This document shows positions 24,198 through 34,502 of a DNA stretch of 64,000 nt, one piece after another. Every line of letters begins with the position of its first letter. The stretch's first letter is position 1. The DNA lies in the NCBI GenBank assembly GCA_015680685.1, contig MNCI01008326.1, positions 3,401 through 67,400 on the forward strand, in the 5' to 3' direction. Origin of the DNA: Gnetum montanum. Taxonomy: Eukaryota > Streptophyta > Gnetopsida > Gnetales > Gnetaceae. The notes below the pieces were generated by a model that was given only the letters and a program-made list of their open reading frames with translations, was not told where the DNA came from and ran no database searches. The position numbers and the translations under genes were made by a program.

Positions 24198-25004
24198 TTG
24201 ATGAGTGGCGAGGTACCCCTACACTCAACCATACGAATACGAGTGTTACACACATGATCCAGTTGAACTTCGCAAACAGACTAGTTGTGGCATCTAGACA
24301 ATTAGCCTTAGGTTGCAGTTCGCTGTCTTCCCACCTAGACTAGTATTATCTTTGTCACATATGGTTTAGTCCAAAGTGAGGTGTATGATGTGGTTTCTAA
24401 TCTAATGCTACTCCTGAAGGCAATGGAAAGTAATATTAACTAATCTAGGAGAGAGAGGACGATAGAATCTAAACTAGCCTAAGTGTGATGAGCATCTGTT
24501 CCTTGATTATCCATACACATCTTGGACTTCATGCATGACTACCACTAGGATTACCAAGCACAGATCCTAGGTACGCTACTAGGTTACCAATTAGTCACAC
24601 TTAAATGCTCATAATCAAGTCGTACACATTTCGCGTTTTAACATGATTTTAAGGGTGAGAGATATTAACTAGGAGAGTAGTAAATAATAATTAATTAAAT
24701 GATTAATCTAACTGAATGCTACAATGATGAAGTAATCTCAATATTTATTGCTAGTCATGTGCATGTACAAGTACATCACACTCGAATAAAGGATGTCATA
24801 CAATTACAATCACCACACTGCGGGCATACACGAAGAGGAAAGGGGTTGAGAGAGAGAAAATGAAAACTAAAATCAAAACTAACTCTAAAACTGAAGTTTT
24901 TCCTCATGATCATAACTGATCTATCTACCTCTTATTTATAGATGAGGAGATAGGTTGCGATATCGCGTATGTGATATTGAGGTCATCCAAATGACAACTC
25001 ATCA
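24198..25004 (-). mobile_element. 3' LTR of element A
   Basis: Bounded by TGATGAGTGGCGAGG and ACAACTCATCA. It aligns from end to end with 31931-32734, including GGTACGCTACTAGGTTACCA-like and GGGTTGAGAGAGAGAAAATG blocks. Confidence 0.9.
24931..24941 (-). promoter_or_regulatory. TATA box in the 3' LTR of A
   Basis: The minus strand reads CTATAAATAAG. A dyad with GATATCGCGT (24960-24979) lies just upstream on the minus strand, the same arrangement as in the 5' LTR and the internal module at 28387. Confidence 0.65.
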
Positions 25005-25019
25005 TACCCCCATGATTGA
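25005..25019 (-). promoter_or_regulatory. Polypurine tract of element A
   Basis: The minus strand reads TCAATCATGGGGGTA directly before TGATGAGT at the LTR border, as expected for the plus-strand primer. Confidence 0.75.
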
Positions 25020-25170
25020 ATGAAAAATCATCCTCGAGTTACAGTGATTACAAAATGGAAAGGTATGGGATTATTGGATGGTGAAAATGGAATTATGCTA
25101 TAGTGTGGAATGAAAATAAAACAAAGAAACAACACAAAAAAATGTGCTACAACTACAAAATTTGTAGAAC

Positions 25171-27956
25171 TCATGTAGTTCCTGGTGGTGGTGGCTCCTC
25201 CATCGGTGCTTTTGCTTTATCTTGTGCTCTAGGTTTTGAGACTTGATGGTGTTGAAGTATGGCTTGGAGCTTCTCCTCTTTAGTCCAAGGGTCCTGTGCC
25301 ATCCATGCTAATGTTCCAATGTTTGATGGAGTCGACACTTCCCATGGATAGGGTAATTGTAGAAACATTTAATTGGCCTTGACATACCAAGCTGCAAACA
25401 CCCATCGTTCCTCTTCGTAGGCTCTGGATTTATCTTTGTATTCTTGGAAATCCACTAGCCATCGAGCCAAATCTACTACAACACCTTTTTGGCCTTTGTA
25501 GCTTGCTTTCACCACCTCAAGTTCAGAATTTGAGATCTCCAGTTCTTCCAATAACTTCCTGTGTTCTACAAATTCTGCTTCGTATTTAACATAGGTGTTT
25601 ACTACCTATTGTTCGAGCTCTATCCTTAGGTCCCCTGCTATTAACATGGCAAAGTTGGCATACTATAGGTTTACCAACTCCATATATTCTGTTAGATCCT
25701 GAATCTGTAGGTCCTGGTTCTTAACTTCTGCTTGGTGGGCAAAGGCATATGTGTCCAATATGGTCTACTCGTCAGTATGTTGAGCACTGATAGCATTGAT
25801 GTGGGCCTTGGCCATATGGATCTCATTCTCAAGGATCCGTTTGTACATTCCCACTTGATCTCAGAAGTGCTCCTTTAGCTTCTCATGCCATTTACCCTCA
25901 TTTTTCCATGTGCTTACTTCGATGGCTGTCTTTTGTCAGATTGTCCGTACCTCCTTCATTGAGAGGGTTCAATTCTCTTTAGCTAAATGGCTTAAGTTTT
26001 GGTTGACCCAGATGAATTGTTCTTGAAACTGGTGGAAATGTTCTTCAAGAACGTTCTTTTGATTTTCTACAGAGGTCAACTGAAGGTTGTCAACAACAAG
26101 TTGTTTATTTTCCTCCTGGAAGGCATTGAGTGCCTTGAGATATGCATGAGCTTGTTCCTGTGCTATGGAGGCATCCCAAACAACCTTCTCTTTTTCCTCA
26201 GCCACCTTTTTATTCTCCGTGATTAGCTTGGTTAGTTGCTTAGTTCTAAAATTATCTAGTTGTTCTATGGGAACAAATTGTAAAGGGTTCCACTATGCTA
26301 CTTGTAGGGCCAAGAGCTTCTCTTGTAATTTCTACACTTCTGCTTCAGCATGCTTGACCCTCACTTCTGTTAAGATCAGCTTCACCTTCATGGAAATGAG
26401 GTCTGACTGAATTGCTGTAACATCCTGAGGGATGTCAAACAGGGACGTCATTACTTTTCCTGTTTGGAGCAATCGATCAAGTGCATCCTCATGTTCCGTA
26501 GGAGTCATTTAGGTTCTGACTAAATTTTGAGCATCCCGTGATCCTGTGAGATCTACCAGTGGTACAACAGGTACATTGAATAATTCTATGATGTGGTCTG
26601 CGACCACGTCTGTGGCTCCTGCGGCATCCTGGTGTTGCATGACCACCATAGTGGCTGCTTCCCCAGTTTCTAATTACACTTGGAAAGATGCCACATTTCT
26701 CAAGATCTGTTGTGACCAACTACTTTCCCCTTCTCTGGTATGATTAGACACCTCATCCCTTGTGTGATCCAAAGAAATAGTGGGCTGAATGGAATCATCA
26801 ATGATGTGAATGATATTTGCATGATCACAACATCCCCAACTGATAGTCTCAGCGATGGCCCTAAGATGGCTCATCAATAGTCTGTAGTCTTGCGACGGTG
26901 GCTAATCCTGTCCTATGTTGGGCCTTGCTTCCTGTTGTTGGCTAGGTCCTATACTTAAAGGTTGGCTGGGTCCTACAAGTTGAGTTATAGTTGGTCCAGC
27001 TATCTGTTCTTCTTCTTCTTCTAGTCCTAGCATCTCACTAGTAATTTTTCTTTCAGCTGGTGCCTTTAATAGTTTAGCATAGGAAGCATTTTGGGCTTTT
27101 CAAAGGACATCATTGGTGTACCCCCTAATACTAGCATGTTGGTAAAGCTTTCTTATAAGGTAGGGAAAGGGCAACGCCATCTTTCCTATCTTCCATTCCC
27201 TAAACCACCGCAGGATCTCCATTAAATATAGATGGGGTAGGTTAGCGTTAACCTTTTCCATCAGCACTACACATCCTCTTACCATATACATTGATATTCT
27301 TTTTAAGCCCTTCATGGCGAAGAGGTGATATGTTCCAATTTTGAAGTAGATCCTCTCTTCCTTCGTCAACTCACTGAATGTCTTATCTCAGCCATAAGCC
27401 CTTTCCAACCAATCCCGTCGCACATCGGGGTTTCAACGGGTGGATAACTAAGCAACTCTTGGCCCTGTATTCAGAAGGTTTAACACTTCCAAAATGGCTG
27501 GTGTAGAGAAATCAACTGTCACACCACAAATATTGACAGTGGTGCCTTGTTCCCTATTGTGCTAGAATTGGTATGTCTCCCCTAGGTACTAAGCACTGCT
27601 TTCAGAAGGGTAGGCCATAAGGGGGATCCTTTGAGGTGATCCCTAACAGCCTTAGGAGTGAACTCTGCAAAAGATTCAATGTTTAACTCCACAATCACCA
27701 CAGCAAATGTGGACTCTTTGTGGATGGCCTGAACTCAAACTTGGGACAACGTGAGATGTTGTCCATGTTTAGGCATTGCAGCAACTCCTCCTTCTACCTA
27801 CCTAGACTGTATAGTAGGAGGATCCTATTGATGAATCCTGAATGATTGTTGCTCCTATTCTGCATTTTGTCCAATATGATCTTGTCTTCCACCTCTCTTG
27901 GGTTGTTTGCTTCCACCTTGAGCAGGACCTTCCTTTTGTCCACATTTTTGGGCCAT
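25171..27956 (-). pseudogene. ORF2 of element A: extra gene with Transposase_32-like domain and long coiled coil
   Basis: About 928 codons. ATG at 27956 gives MAQKCGQKEGPAQGGSKQPK, a basic Gln/Gly-rich start. After one frameshift near 27590 comes VNICGVTVDFSTPAILEVLN, then ELTKEERIYFKIGTYHLFAM, VNANLPHLYLMEILRWF and ALPFPYLIRKLYQH, which resemble the plant putative transposon protein domain (PF20167 type, from memory). Then an acidic linker (GLEEEEEQ), and from about 26400 to 25380 a long heptad-rich coiled coil (for example AEEKEKVVWDASIAQEQAH), ending in KAPMEEPPPPGTT. From 27369 to 25171 (733 codons) one frame holds without any indel, interrupted by single stop codons only. It is the best-kept protein in the window. 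Function unknown; a structural or Gag-partner role is a guess. Confidence 0.75.
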
Positions 27957-28347
27957 TTGCAATCACATGGGGCCAAGCATTAGTAAGGTTGTTTTTGAAG
28001 TTAATTCATACCTTACTGTTTCCCTTAATTAATTATTTTTTTATCTTCATGTGATATTGTCCAAAAGATTGTAATAATGAGTCTGTTTTACTTAGGTGGT
28101 TTCCAATTTTAATTTCCTGATGTAACTAAAGGATTAAATGATTTTTTGGCACATTTTATTCTTAATTTACAACTAATTACCCTTAATAATGTTCTTTGGG
28201 TGATGATAAATTCCAAAAAAGTTAGGTGTTATTTGGTAGGTGTTCCTCCCCCACGACTAAGTTGAACACTCTAGGTTCAAGTAGGTTCAGACGAAATTAG
28301 GGTCACACAATCACAAGTCGTAGAGAAAAAATTTGAAAACTCCCCCG

Positions 28348-28386
28348 NNNNNNNNNNNNNNNNNNNNNNNNNNNNNNNNNNNNNNN
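28348..28386. other. Assembly gap of 39 N
   Basis: Unresolved bases inside element A, next to a run of C on the left and TATAGG on the right. The gap removes sequence just downstream of the internal promoter-like module on the minus strand. Confidence 0.99.
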
Positions 28387-28425
28387 TATAGGTTTGGAGG
28401 GATGCAATATCACGTACACGATATC
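28387..28425 (-). promoter_or_regulatory. Internal promoter-like module ahead of ORF2 in element A
   Basis: The minus strand reads ATGATATCGTGTACGTGATA and then, about 15 bases on, CCTATA running into the gap. The A LTR has the same arrangement: a GATATC-type dyad, then CTATAAATAAG about 18 bases downstream (32661-32700). The ORF2 ATG is 431 bases downstream, close to the distance in B. Transcriptional activity is inferred. Confidence 0.5.
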
Positions 28426-29786
28426 ATGGTTCTAGTGACATTGGGCACCACAATAAAATACCAATTTTTTTGAAGATTTTCTTGAAATCAACGATGTAAC
28501 TTAGGACACTGGGCTATTGTTAAGGGGTTCTAAGGTAATTAGATGGTCTTGAAGGCACGAATAATTATGATGGTGTGAAAATGATCAATAAAACCTTAGG
28601 TGGTAGAGGAAAAGGCTATGTGATGGTACATAGGAACATTATTATTCAGAGGGATAGTAGTAGGGAAAGAAAATCATTTGAAAATTATGCTGAGGGTAAG
28701 AAATGGTGTGTGTGAGCTATGTCATAAGTGAAGATTACAAAAGATTACACAAGTGGATCCTCCACAAAGTAGGTTCTAACCTATAATTCCCTTGTGTAAC
28801 CACACTTAAAGTGTGTGTGGGCACTAGAAGGGTTAAATGTAATCTGCACTGATTCCACAAAACACAAACATGTAAATATCACCAGAATGAGGTAAGCAGT
28901 CTATGTTGCACATGACACGAGCTACAATTACACGAATAGTGAGATGAGATGAACCATAGAAAGGGATTGTAGAGATTGGGAGATGAGGTAACTAATCCAG
29001 GGCACAATGGATCCTACATGTAAAGAATGATTAATATGTCATTAACCCATCGTTCCAAGATGAGGACCAAGTCCATTCCTCTAATTAGTGACATCACATT
29101 GTTTCATCCAATGATGAGCAACTATGAGAGTACCATAACAACAAGGAATATGATAACTTGGAATTTTATTCAAGGGAGGAGTGATTTTTGTTTTTTGGCA
29201 CTTTTTTTTCTCTTTTTTCTTTTTGAATACTGAATCTAGAGAAGCCACCAACCTTTAGGCATGGATGCATGTCTTTCTAGTGGGACCCCCTAGAACAACA
29301 TTGGATTTTTGAGTTCCCTTTTGATTACTTTTACTTCCATTTTTTGTTAGATGTACAAGGATCTTAGTACAACCACATTGCATGATAACTCCCACAAACG
29401 TCACCAAAGAGAATCCAAAAGTCCCCTTGATGTCACACCCTAATCATTTCCTATTGGTCCATCCTTCTTCACTCTGGGTACAATGAACATAAAATTAATT
29501 TTAAGTTTTAAATATGTCAATAATATCACTATACCCTCGAACAGAACCTCTTATTTGTAGAGTGGATGAGTGGGTGTAATGGGCTCACTATCCAAATAAT
29601 CAATCGCTCGAGACTTGACAACATAGAACACACCTCAACCAACAATCCACATGAGTGTTTTATTCGTAAATGAGATTACTTATAAAAATGTAGAAAGATA
29701 AAAAGACAAAAAGATAAACAAGAAATTGAAAAATGAGAAATTGTAAAACAAAAAGTTGTAAAATCAAAGAAAATAAAAAGTTGTTA
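28426..29786 (-). other. Spacer between gag and ORF2 in element A
   Basis: No gene. Blocks shared with the B and C spacers include AAGTGGATCCTCCACAAAGT near 28752 and CCCCCATAACTAAG near 29818. An inverted repeat (CCACACTTAAAGTGTGTGTGG) lies near 28800-28822. Confidence 0.5.
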
Positions 29787-31789
29787 TTAATCTTGCTTGT
29801 TACTAGAATGGGGGGTATCCCCCATAACTAAGTGGTTGAGGATGGAAAGGATTAATAAATGAAGGATGAGTATCCTTGCATGTTGAAAATATTCAAACTT
29901 GGTCATATTTACCCCATTGGGGTTCACACACTTGATTATGGTAAGCATAGTGGGGAAATTTATACGATGTAGTTCTTGGATAATGAGTTGACCCACTATG
30001 ATATTTGGGACCATTAGATGGTATGCAAGGATTGGGATGATGCCTTCCATGACTATGTTCATTGGGCTATATTATTGTTGGAGTGTGAGTTGGTGGTATT
30101 GATGAAGTAACATGAGGCGTGGGGTTTGAAGATAAGGGTGCACCATAGGGTTGGACTTGTACTGAGTGGGATGATGTAGTGGCTTTGGAATTATGTTGTT
30201 TTTTCTTAGGGTCATTTCTAAATAAGGGGTTCCTTCGATGTTGCTGAAGTCTCTCACTACTATTGGAAGTAGTAGCACAAGTAATGTTCGTGGGTTGTTG
30301 CTATGGTGTAGACACCTTAGGAACAGTTGGTGGCGATGTAGAAGGAGGGAAAAAATGAGAATGTTGAAATTTAGGAGGATTATAAGGTATCCAAGGTGGT
30401 GGTTGTGTTGGAGAGGATATGGGTTGATAATATTGAGGAGAATAGTAGTGTGGTGAGATAGAGTATGTTGACCCAGTTAGGGAAACATGATGTTGAACAA
30501 GATAAGCGTTTGGGTCCAGATGATATGAAGGATGTCTCTAGTTTAGGGGTGGTCTCCCCCACGACTAGGATTGTTGACACTATGATCAAACACAGTATCT
30601 CTGTACAAACTCTGGATGTAACGTGTTTCCCCAATGCTCATGTAAATGTAATAATATTGGGCATTGGCCATTGGGGTGATTGTACAGGAATATGTTGCAT
30701 TCATACGTATGATTGGCAGTTGAGCTCTTATTTTTCTTATCCCTTATTTCTTATTTTCTACTGATACTTTGTCCTACTTCTTAGGTTGTCAAAACTCTAT
30801 CTTCAATAATATCATTAAATTCTCCACACTTTTTATATGTCCATTCCAACATCTTATTGATATTTACCTCGACTTTTTCTAACGATTGTTGTACTAGAAA
30901 AGATGGTTCTTCCTCCTTGTGATTGGGTGATTTCTCATTTTTATGATCATGGACCTTTGTTAAGTTGAGATTTTGGTCCCATTTATGTTTTCCAACATTC
31001 CCATCTAGCCATTTCTCCTTCTTCTTTTGCTACCTGCTTAATAAGCTCTTGGACTTGATGGGTTCGTAGTTCATATAGTTGACCTTTGGCATACATTCCT
31101 AAGGTCTCTCTTGTTTCATTATGTAGCCCATCAATGATATGGTATATTAGCCTTCCCTTGAAGAACCAATGACCTAGATAGTTGTTTAATAGTGCATAAT
31201 ATCTTTCTAACACCATGCCCAAGGGTTCATGTTGTTCTTGTTTCCATCCTTGGATTTTTTTCCTTAAGGTTGACACTCTTGCGTATGTTTGATATTTTTC
31301 ATTAAAGACTTCTACCATCGTTGACCAACGTCGTATTGAATTTGGTTTTAACGATCTATACCATACTTTTTCTTGGCCAATGAGTGTCATGGGAAAGATC
31401 TTAAGTTTTTTCCACCTGTTATCAATGTTATTCCATGTGCAAGCATCGTAGAAGGCTTGTAAATGTTGATGTAGATCTAAGTCATATCCTCCTGAGAAAT
31501 TAGGGAAGTTGTTTAAATCAAGCCTAGGTAGATGGCTCTCTTTACGACGCCTATGGGAGATTTGAACAGCCTCTTGTATTTGCATATACCTTGTAGTGGC
31601 CAGTAGGAGTTAATAGTCATCAAGTAGGTTATGCTTTTGTGCGTTGGGATGACGTTGCTTTCATTCATGTTTATAAGAAACCCCCACTTCAGGTTGTGTA
31701 CTCCAATCTTCATCGTCATATAGTTCGTTGGTTCTCCAATGAACTTCCTCACTAAGTGTGGCATTATTGTAATCTTGTAGGAGAGCCAT
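29787..31789 (-). pseudogene. Gag of element A with Pro-rich tail
   Basis: ATG at 31789 gives MALLQDYNNATLSEEVHWRT. The core (30983-31585) reads LPRLDLNNFPNFSGGYDLDL, EKVWYRSLKPNSIRRW, VEVFNEKYQTYARVSTLRKK and YELRTHQVQELIKQVAKEEG, matching plant retrotransposon gag domains of the Athila type. Unlike B and C there is no Arg/Ser-rich segment between the start and the core. The C-terminal part down to 29787 is rich in Pro, Ser, Asn and His in one frame (PPPWIPYNPPKFQHSHFFPP) and holds several stops. Gag forms the particle that packages element RNA. The core is unusually intact, with one 200-codon stretch without a stop. Confidence 0.85.
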
Positions 31790-31877
31790 GGTTATGAATT
31801 TATGTGTGAATTTATGTGTGACTTTTTATAATTATTTCTTTCTTAAAGATATATCGTTAAGTCCTATATAATGACCT

Positions 31878-31930
31878 TGTATGATATAACTAATCTAGAT
31901 AACTAGCACCGTCTTCGGCAATGGCATCAA
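31878..31930 (-). promoter_or_regulatory. tRNA-Asp type primer binding site and conserved leader of A
   Basis: Next to the 5' LTR the minus strand reads TTGATGCCATTGCCGAAGAC, a decayed form of the TGGCGCCGTTGCCGGGGA site complementary to plant tRNA-Asp. Positions 31878-31906 are identical over 29 bases to 63421-63449 at the same place in C. Confidence 0.7.
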
Positions 31931-32734
31931 TGATGAGTGGCGAGGTACCCCTACACTCAAACATACGAATGTGAGCATTACACATGTGATTTGGTCAAAC
32001 TTTGCAGATGGACTAGTTGTGGCATCTAGATAGTTAGCCTTAGGTCATAGTTCGTTGTATTCCAACCTAGACTAGTATTATCTTTGTCACATATGGTTTA
32101 GTCCAGAGTGAGGTGTATGATGTGGTTTCTAATCTAATGGTGCTCCTGAAGGCAATGGAAAATAATTCACTAATCTAGGAGAGAGAGTGTGAGAGAATAT
32201 AAACTAGCCTAAGTGCGATGAACATCCATTTCTTGATTATCTGTACACATCTTGGACTTCATGCACAACTACCACAGGGATTACCAAGCACAGATCCTAG
32301 GTACGCTACTAGGTTACCAAGTAGTCACACTTAAATGCTCATAATCAAGTCATACTCATTCCACGTTTTAACATGAGTTTAAGGGTGAGAGATATTAACT
32401 AGGAAAGTAGTAAATAATAATTAATTAAATTATTAATCTATGTAAATTCTACAATGATGAAGTAATCTCAATCTTTATTATTGGTCATGTGCGTGTCCAA
32501 GTACGTCACACTCAAATAAAGGATGTTGTACAATTACAATCACCACACTACGGGCATACAAATAGAGGAAAAGGGTTGAGAGAGAGAAAATGAAAAATAA
32601 AATCAAAAATAAGTCTAAAACTAACTTTTTTCCTCATGATCATAACTAATCTGTCTACCTCTTATTTATAGATGAGAAGAGAAGCTGTGATATCGCGTAC
32701 ACGATATTGCAATGGTCCAAATGATGACTGATCA
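31931..32734 (-). mobile_element. 5' LTR of element A
   Basis: TGATGAGTGGCGAGG to GATGACTGATCA. TATA box CTATAAATAAG on the minus strand at 32661-32671. Upstream of it (32687-32704) the dyad contains GATATCGCGTACACGATAT. It should drive the genomic RNA that starts in this LTR. Confidence 0.9.
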
Positions 32735-33280
32735 CCTTCCTTTTGTCCCAACCAAAATAAGGGGTTTGTGAATTTTTTACCATTTTATGCCTCCTAGCAA
32801 TCTTCCATCTATCAATCTATCTTTCACTAAGCCTCCATGGGATGATAATCTTGGTAGAAATGATCTTACAGCTTGTACTCAACATTGAGTCTGGTGATGC
32901 CCATTTTCATAAGATTGTGGAGTGGCATTGTAGGAACTAAGTGATTAGGAGGTAACACGATGTTTTCCTCAGTGTCCCTCCACTAGAGTTATTCATCCTA
33001 GTGAAAGATGAAGGTGAAATCTGGAATGAACTCATTTGAATGTGTACAGACCACTTTGCATTGTTGGGGCATGGGTAGTTTCTGACCTTCTTGCCTTTGC
33101 TAATTGCAATTACCCATGAACCATACCATAGAATCTTCCCTATGAGGAGAATAAATAATGAGTTTTTGTAAAAATAGTGTGCTTTTGATATTATTATTTT
33201 GCATAATGATTTGAACTTTAAGGTTCATTACAATGTCATTGTATAATTTCACTAACTTCCTAAGTAGCACACAAAGTTAA
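32735..33280 (-). other. Leader of element B between the A insertion and the primer site
   Basis: Non-coding 5' part of B, cut off from its gag by element A. The part next to the primer site (33245-33275) is distantly like the conserved leader of A and C. No start codon context was identified. Confidence 0.5.
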
Positions 33281-33304
33281 CTAAGTCCCTAGCAATGGTG
33301 CTAA
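33281..33304 (-). promoter_or_regulatory. tRNA-Asp type primer binding site of B
   Basis: The minus strand reads TTAGCACCATTGCTAGGGAC at the inner edge of the 5' LTR, matching TGGCGCCGTTGCCGGGGA at most positions with C-to-T type changes. Confidence 0.75.
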
Positions 33305-34095
33305 TGATGAGCAACAAGCTATTCCTACCCCCAAGCATACAAATCCCGAACATTCACTAAGCAATCTAGTCAGATTATATGGACTTTAGATCTCTAAGTA
33401 CACATTATCTATATATTGAATCTCAAGGACATGACCGTTGTCTTTTTAGTCTCACTTATGAGGTTCAAGGGTATGGATAAGTTTAACTGAGGTACATGAT
33501 TTGTATAACTTTTATATTTTTATATATTTGTCTAAACATGAAAATAAAGTAATTAAATTCTCAATTAATTTAGAAACCATCTAACACCTTAAATAATCCT
33601 AGCATAAGCATTTGTTTCCATTTTTCATACACATCTTGAACACATTGGAATGCTATTGAGTTACCAAGTGTTAACATATGCTCAAGATGTTCGTACTTAT
33701 GTACATTAATTATCTATAACTAATTAATTAATTAAATGCATGAATAGTAAATTATTTAAGTAAATATTAGGTTAATCTTGGGTGATGCAAGGTTTTCTAA
33801 AAAGGCTCTTCTTTATTGCCATTCACACTGAAGTGCCCAAGTACATCAATGCTCAAATAAAGATCCATACACTTATCAACTCCTAATGTGGGCACTTTGA
33901 AAATATTATAAATTTCAAATGAATAAACTACAAGAGTTTCACTATGCTACTAAATAACAAATGCCTTAAATGTAGTAGATGCATGGATTTATATAGGCAA
34001 GGCCAAACACTTCATCGATGTGTATGCATTGATGCATCAATAGGTACATGTTGACACATTCCTGTTGATGTATCCCAACCAATGATGACTTGTTA
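33305..34095 (-). mobile_element. 5' LTR of element B
   Basis: Begins TGATGAGCAACAAG; ends near GACTTGTTA. TATA-like CCTATATAAA on the minus strand at 33988-33997, with TTGATG repeats upstream (34015-34085). It pairs with 12102-12922. Confidence 0.82.
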
Positions 34096-34502
34096 ACATC
34101 CCATTTGATGTTGGAATGTCTATCGAAATAGCTTCTATTATGGTGTGACATCCCACAAAAAATTATGATGTCTCAGTTGGGACATCCCAACAACAATTGG
34201 AATATCTGCTATCAATCTGGAACATTTGGCCTAGACGTGCACTTTAAACTCTATATCATTTCTCTAAAATTTTGACATCTAAATTGATCTTGGGACACCT
34301 TCATTTATCTTGTAAGCTACATTTGCATCCCAGATTTTATTTTGTTAATTCAACTCTTATTTTAGTTCACCTCTTGTTTCATTCTCTTAGCTCTTGTTTC
34401 GAAGCACTTAATCAATTATCTTCTCAACTTGTTCTTTTCTTAGGCCTTTAAGATTATAACCACATTTCCATATTCTCTATTTTCTAATATTTTGACATAC
34501 CA
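34096..34502 (-). mobile_element. 3' LTR of copia element G, proximal part
   Basis: Continues the LTR interrupted at 12101. It matches 38770-39222, including GACATCCCAACAACAATTGG, and ends GACATACCA. The sequence to its right is internal G. Confidence 0.8.

Larger units (their letters stand above)
24198..32734 (-). mobile_element. Element A: A/B/C family element with gag and ORF2 but no pol
   Basis: LTRs of 804-807 bp (31931-32734 and 24198-25004) flank 6.9 kb of internal sequence. Reading on the minus strand: tRNA-Asp type primer site, conserved leader, gag, Pro-rich gag tail, spacer, internal promoter-like module, ORF2, polypurine tract. No protease, RT or integrase motif was found between gag and ORF2. 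The LTRs are more similar to each other than those of B, in line with its later insertion into B. Target-site duplication is unclear: left flank CATTT, right flank CCTTC. Confidence 0.85.
12102..34095 (-). mobile_element. Element B: Athila-like Ty3/gypsy element with gag, pol and ORF2
   Basis: Minus-strand order: 5' LTR (33305-34095), tRNA-Asp type primer site, leader, gag, protease, RT, RNase H, integrase, spacer with an internal promoter, ORF2, polypurine tract, 3' LTR (12102-12922). Element A (24198-32734) is inserted between leader and gag. B has inserted into the 3' LTR of G. Flanks read ACGTA before 12102 and ACATC after 34095; the uninterrupted G copy reads GGGACATCCC at this point, so an imperfect 5-bp target duplication is likely. 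All genes carry stops. The two LTRs differ far more than those of A. Confidence 0.85.
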
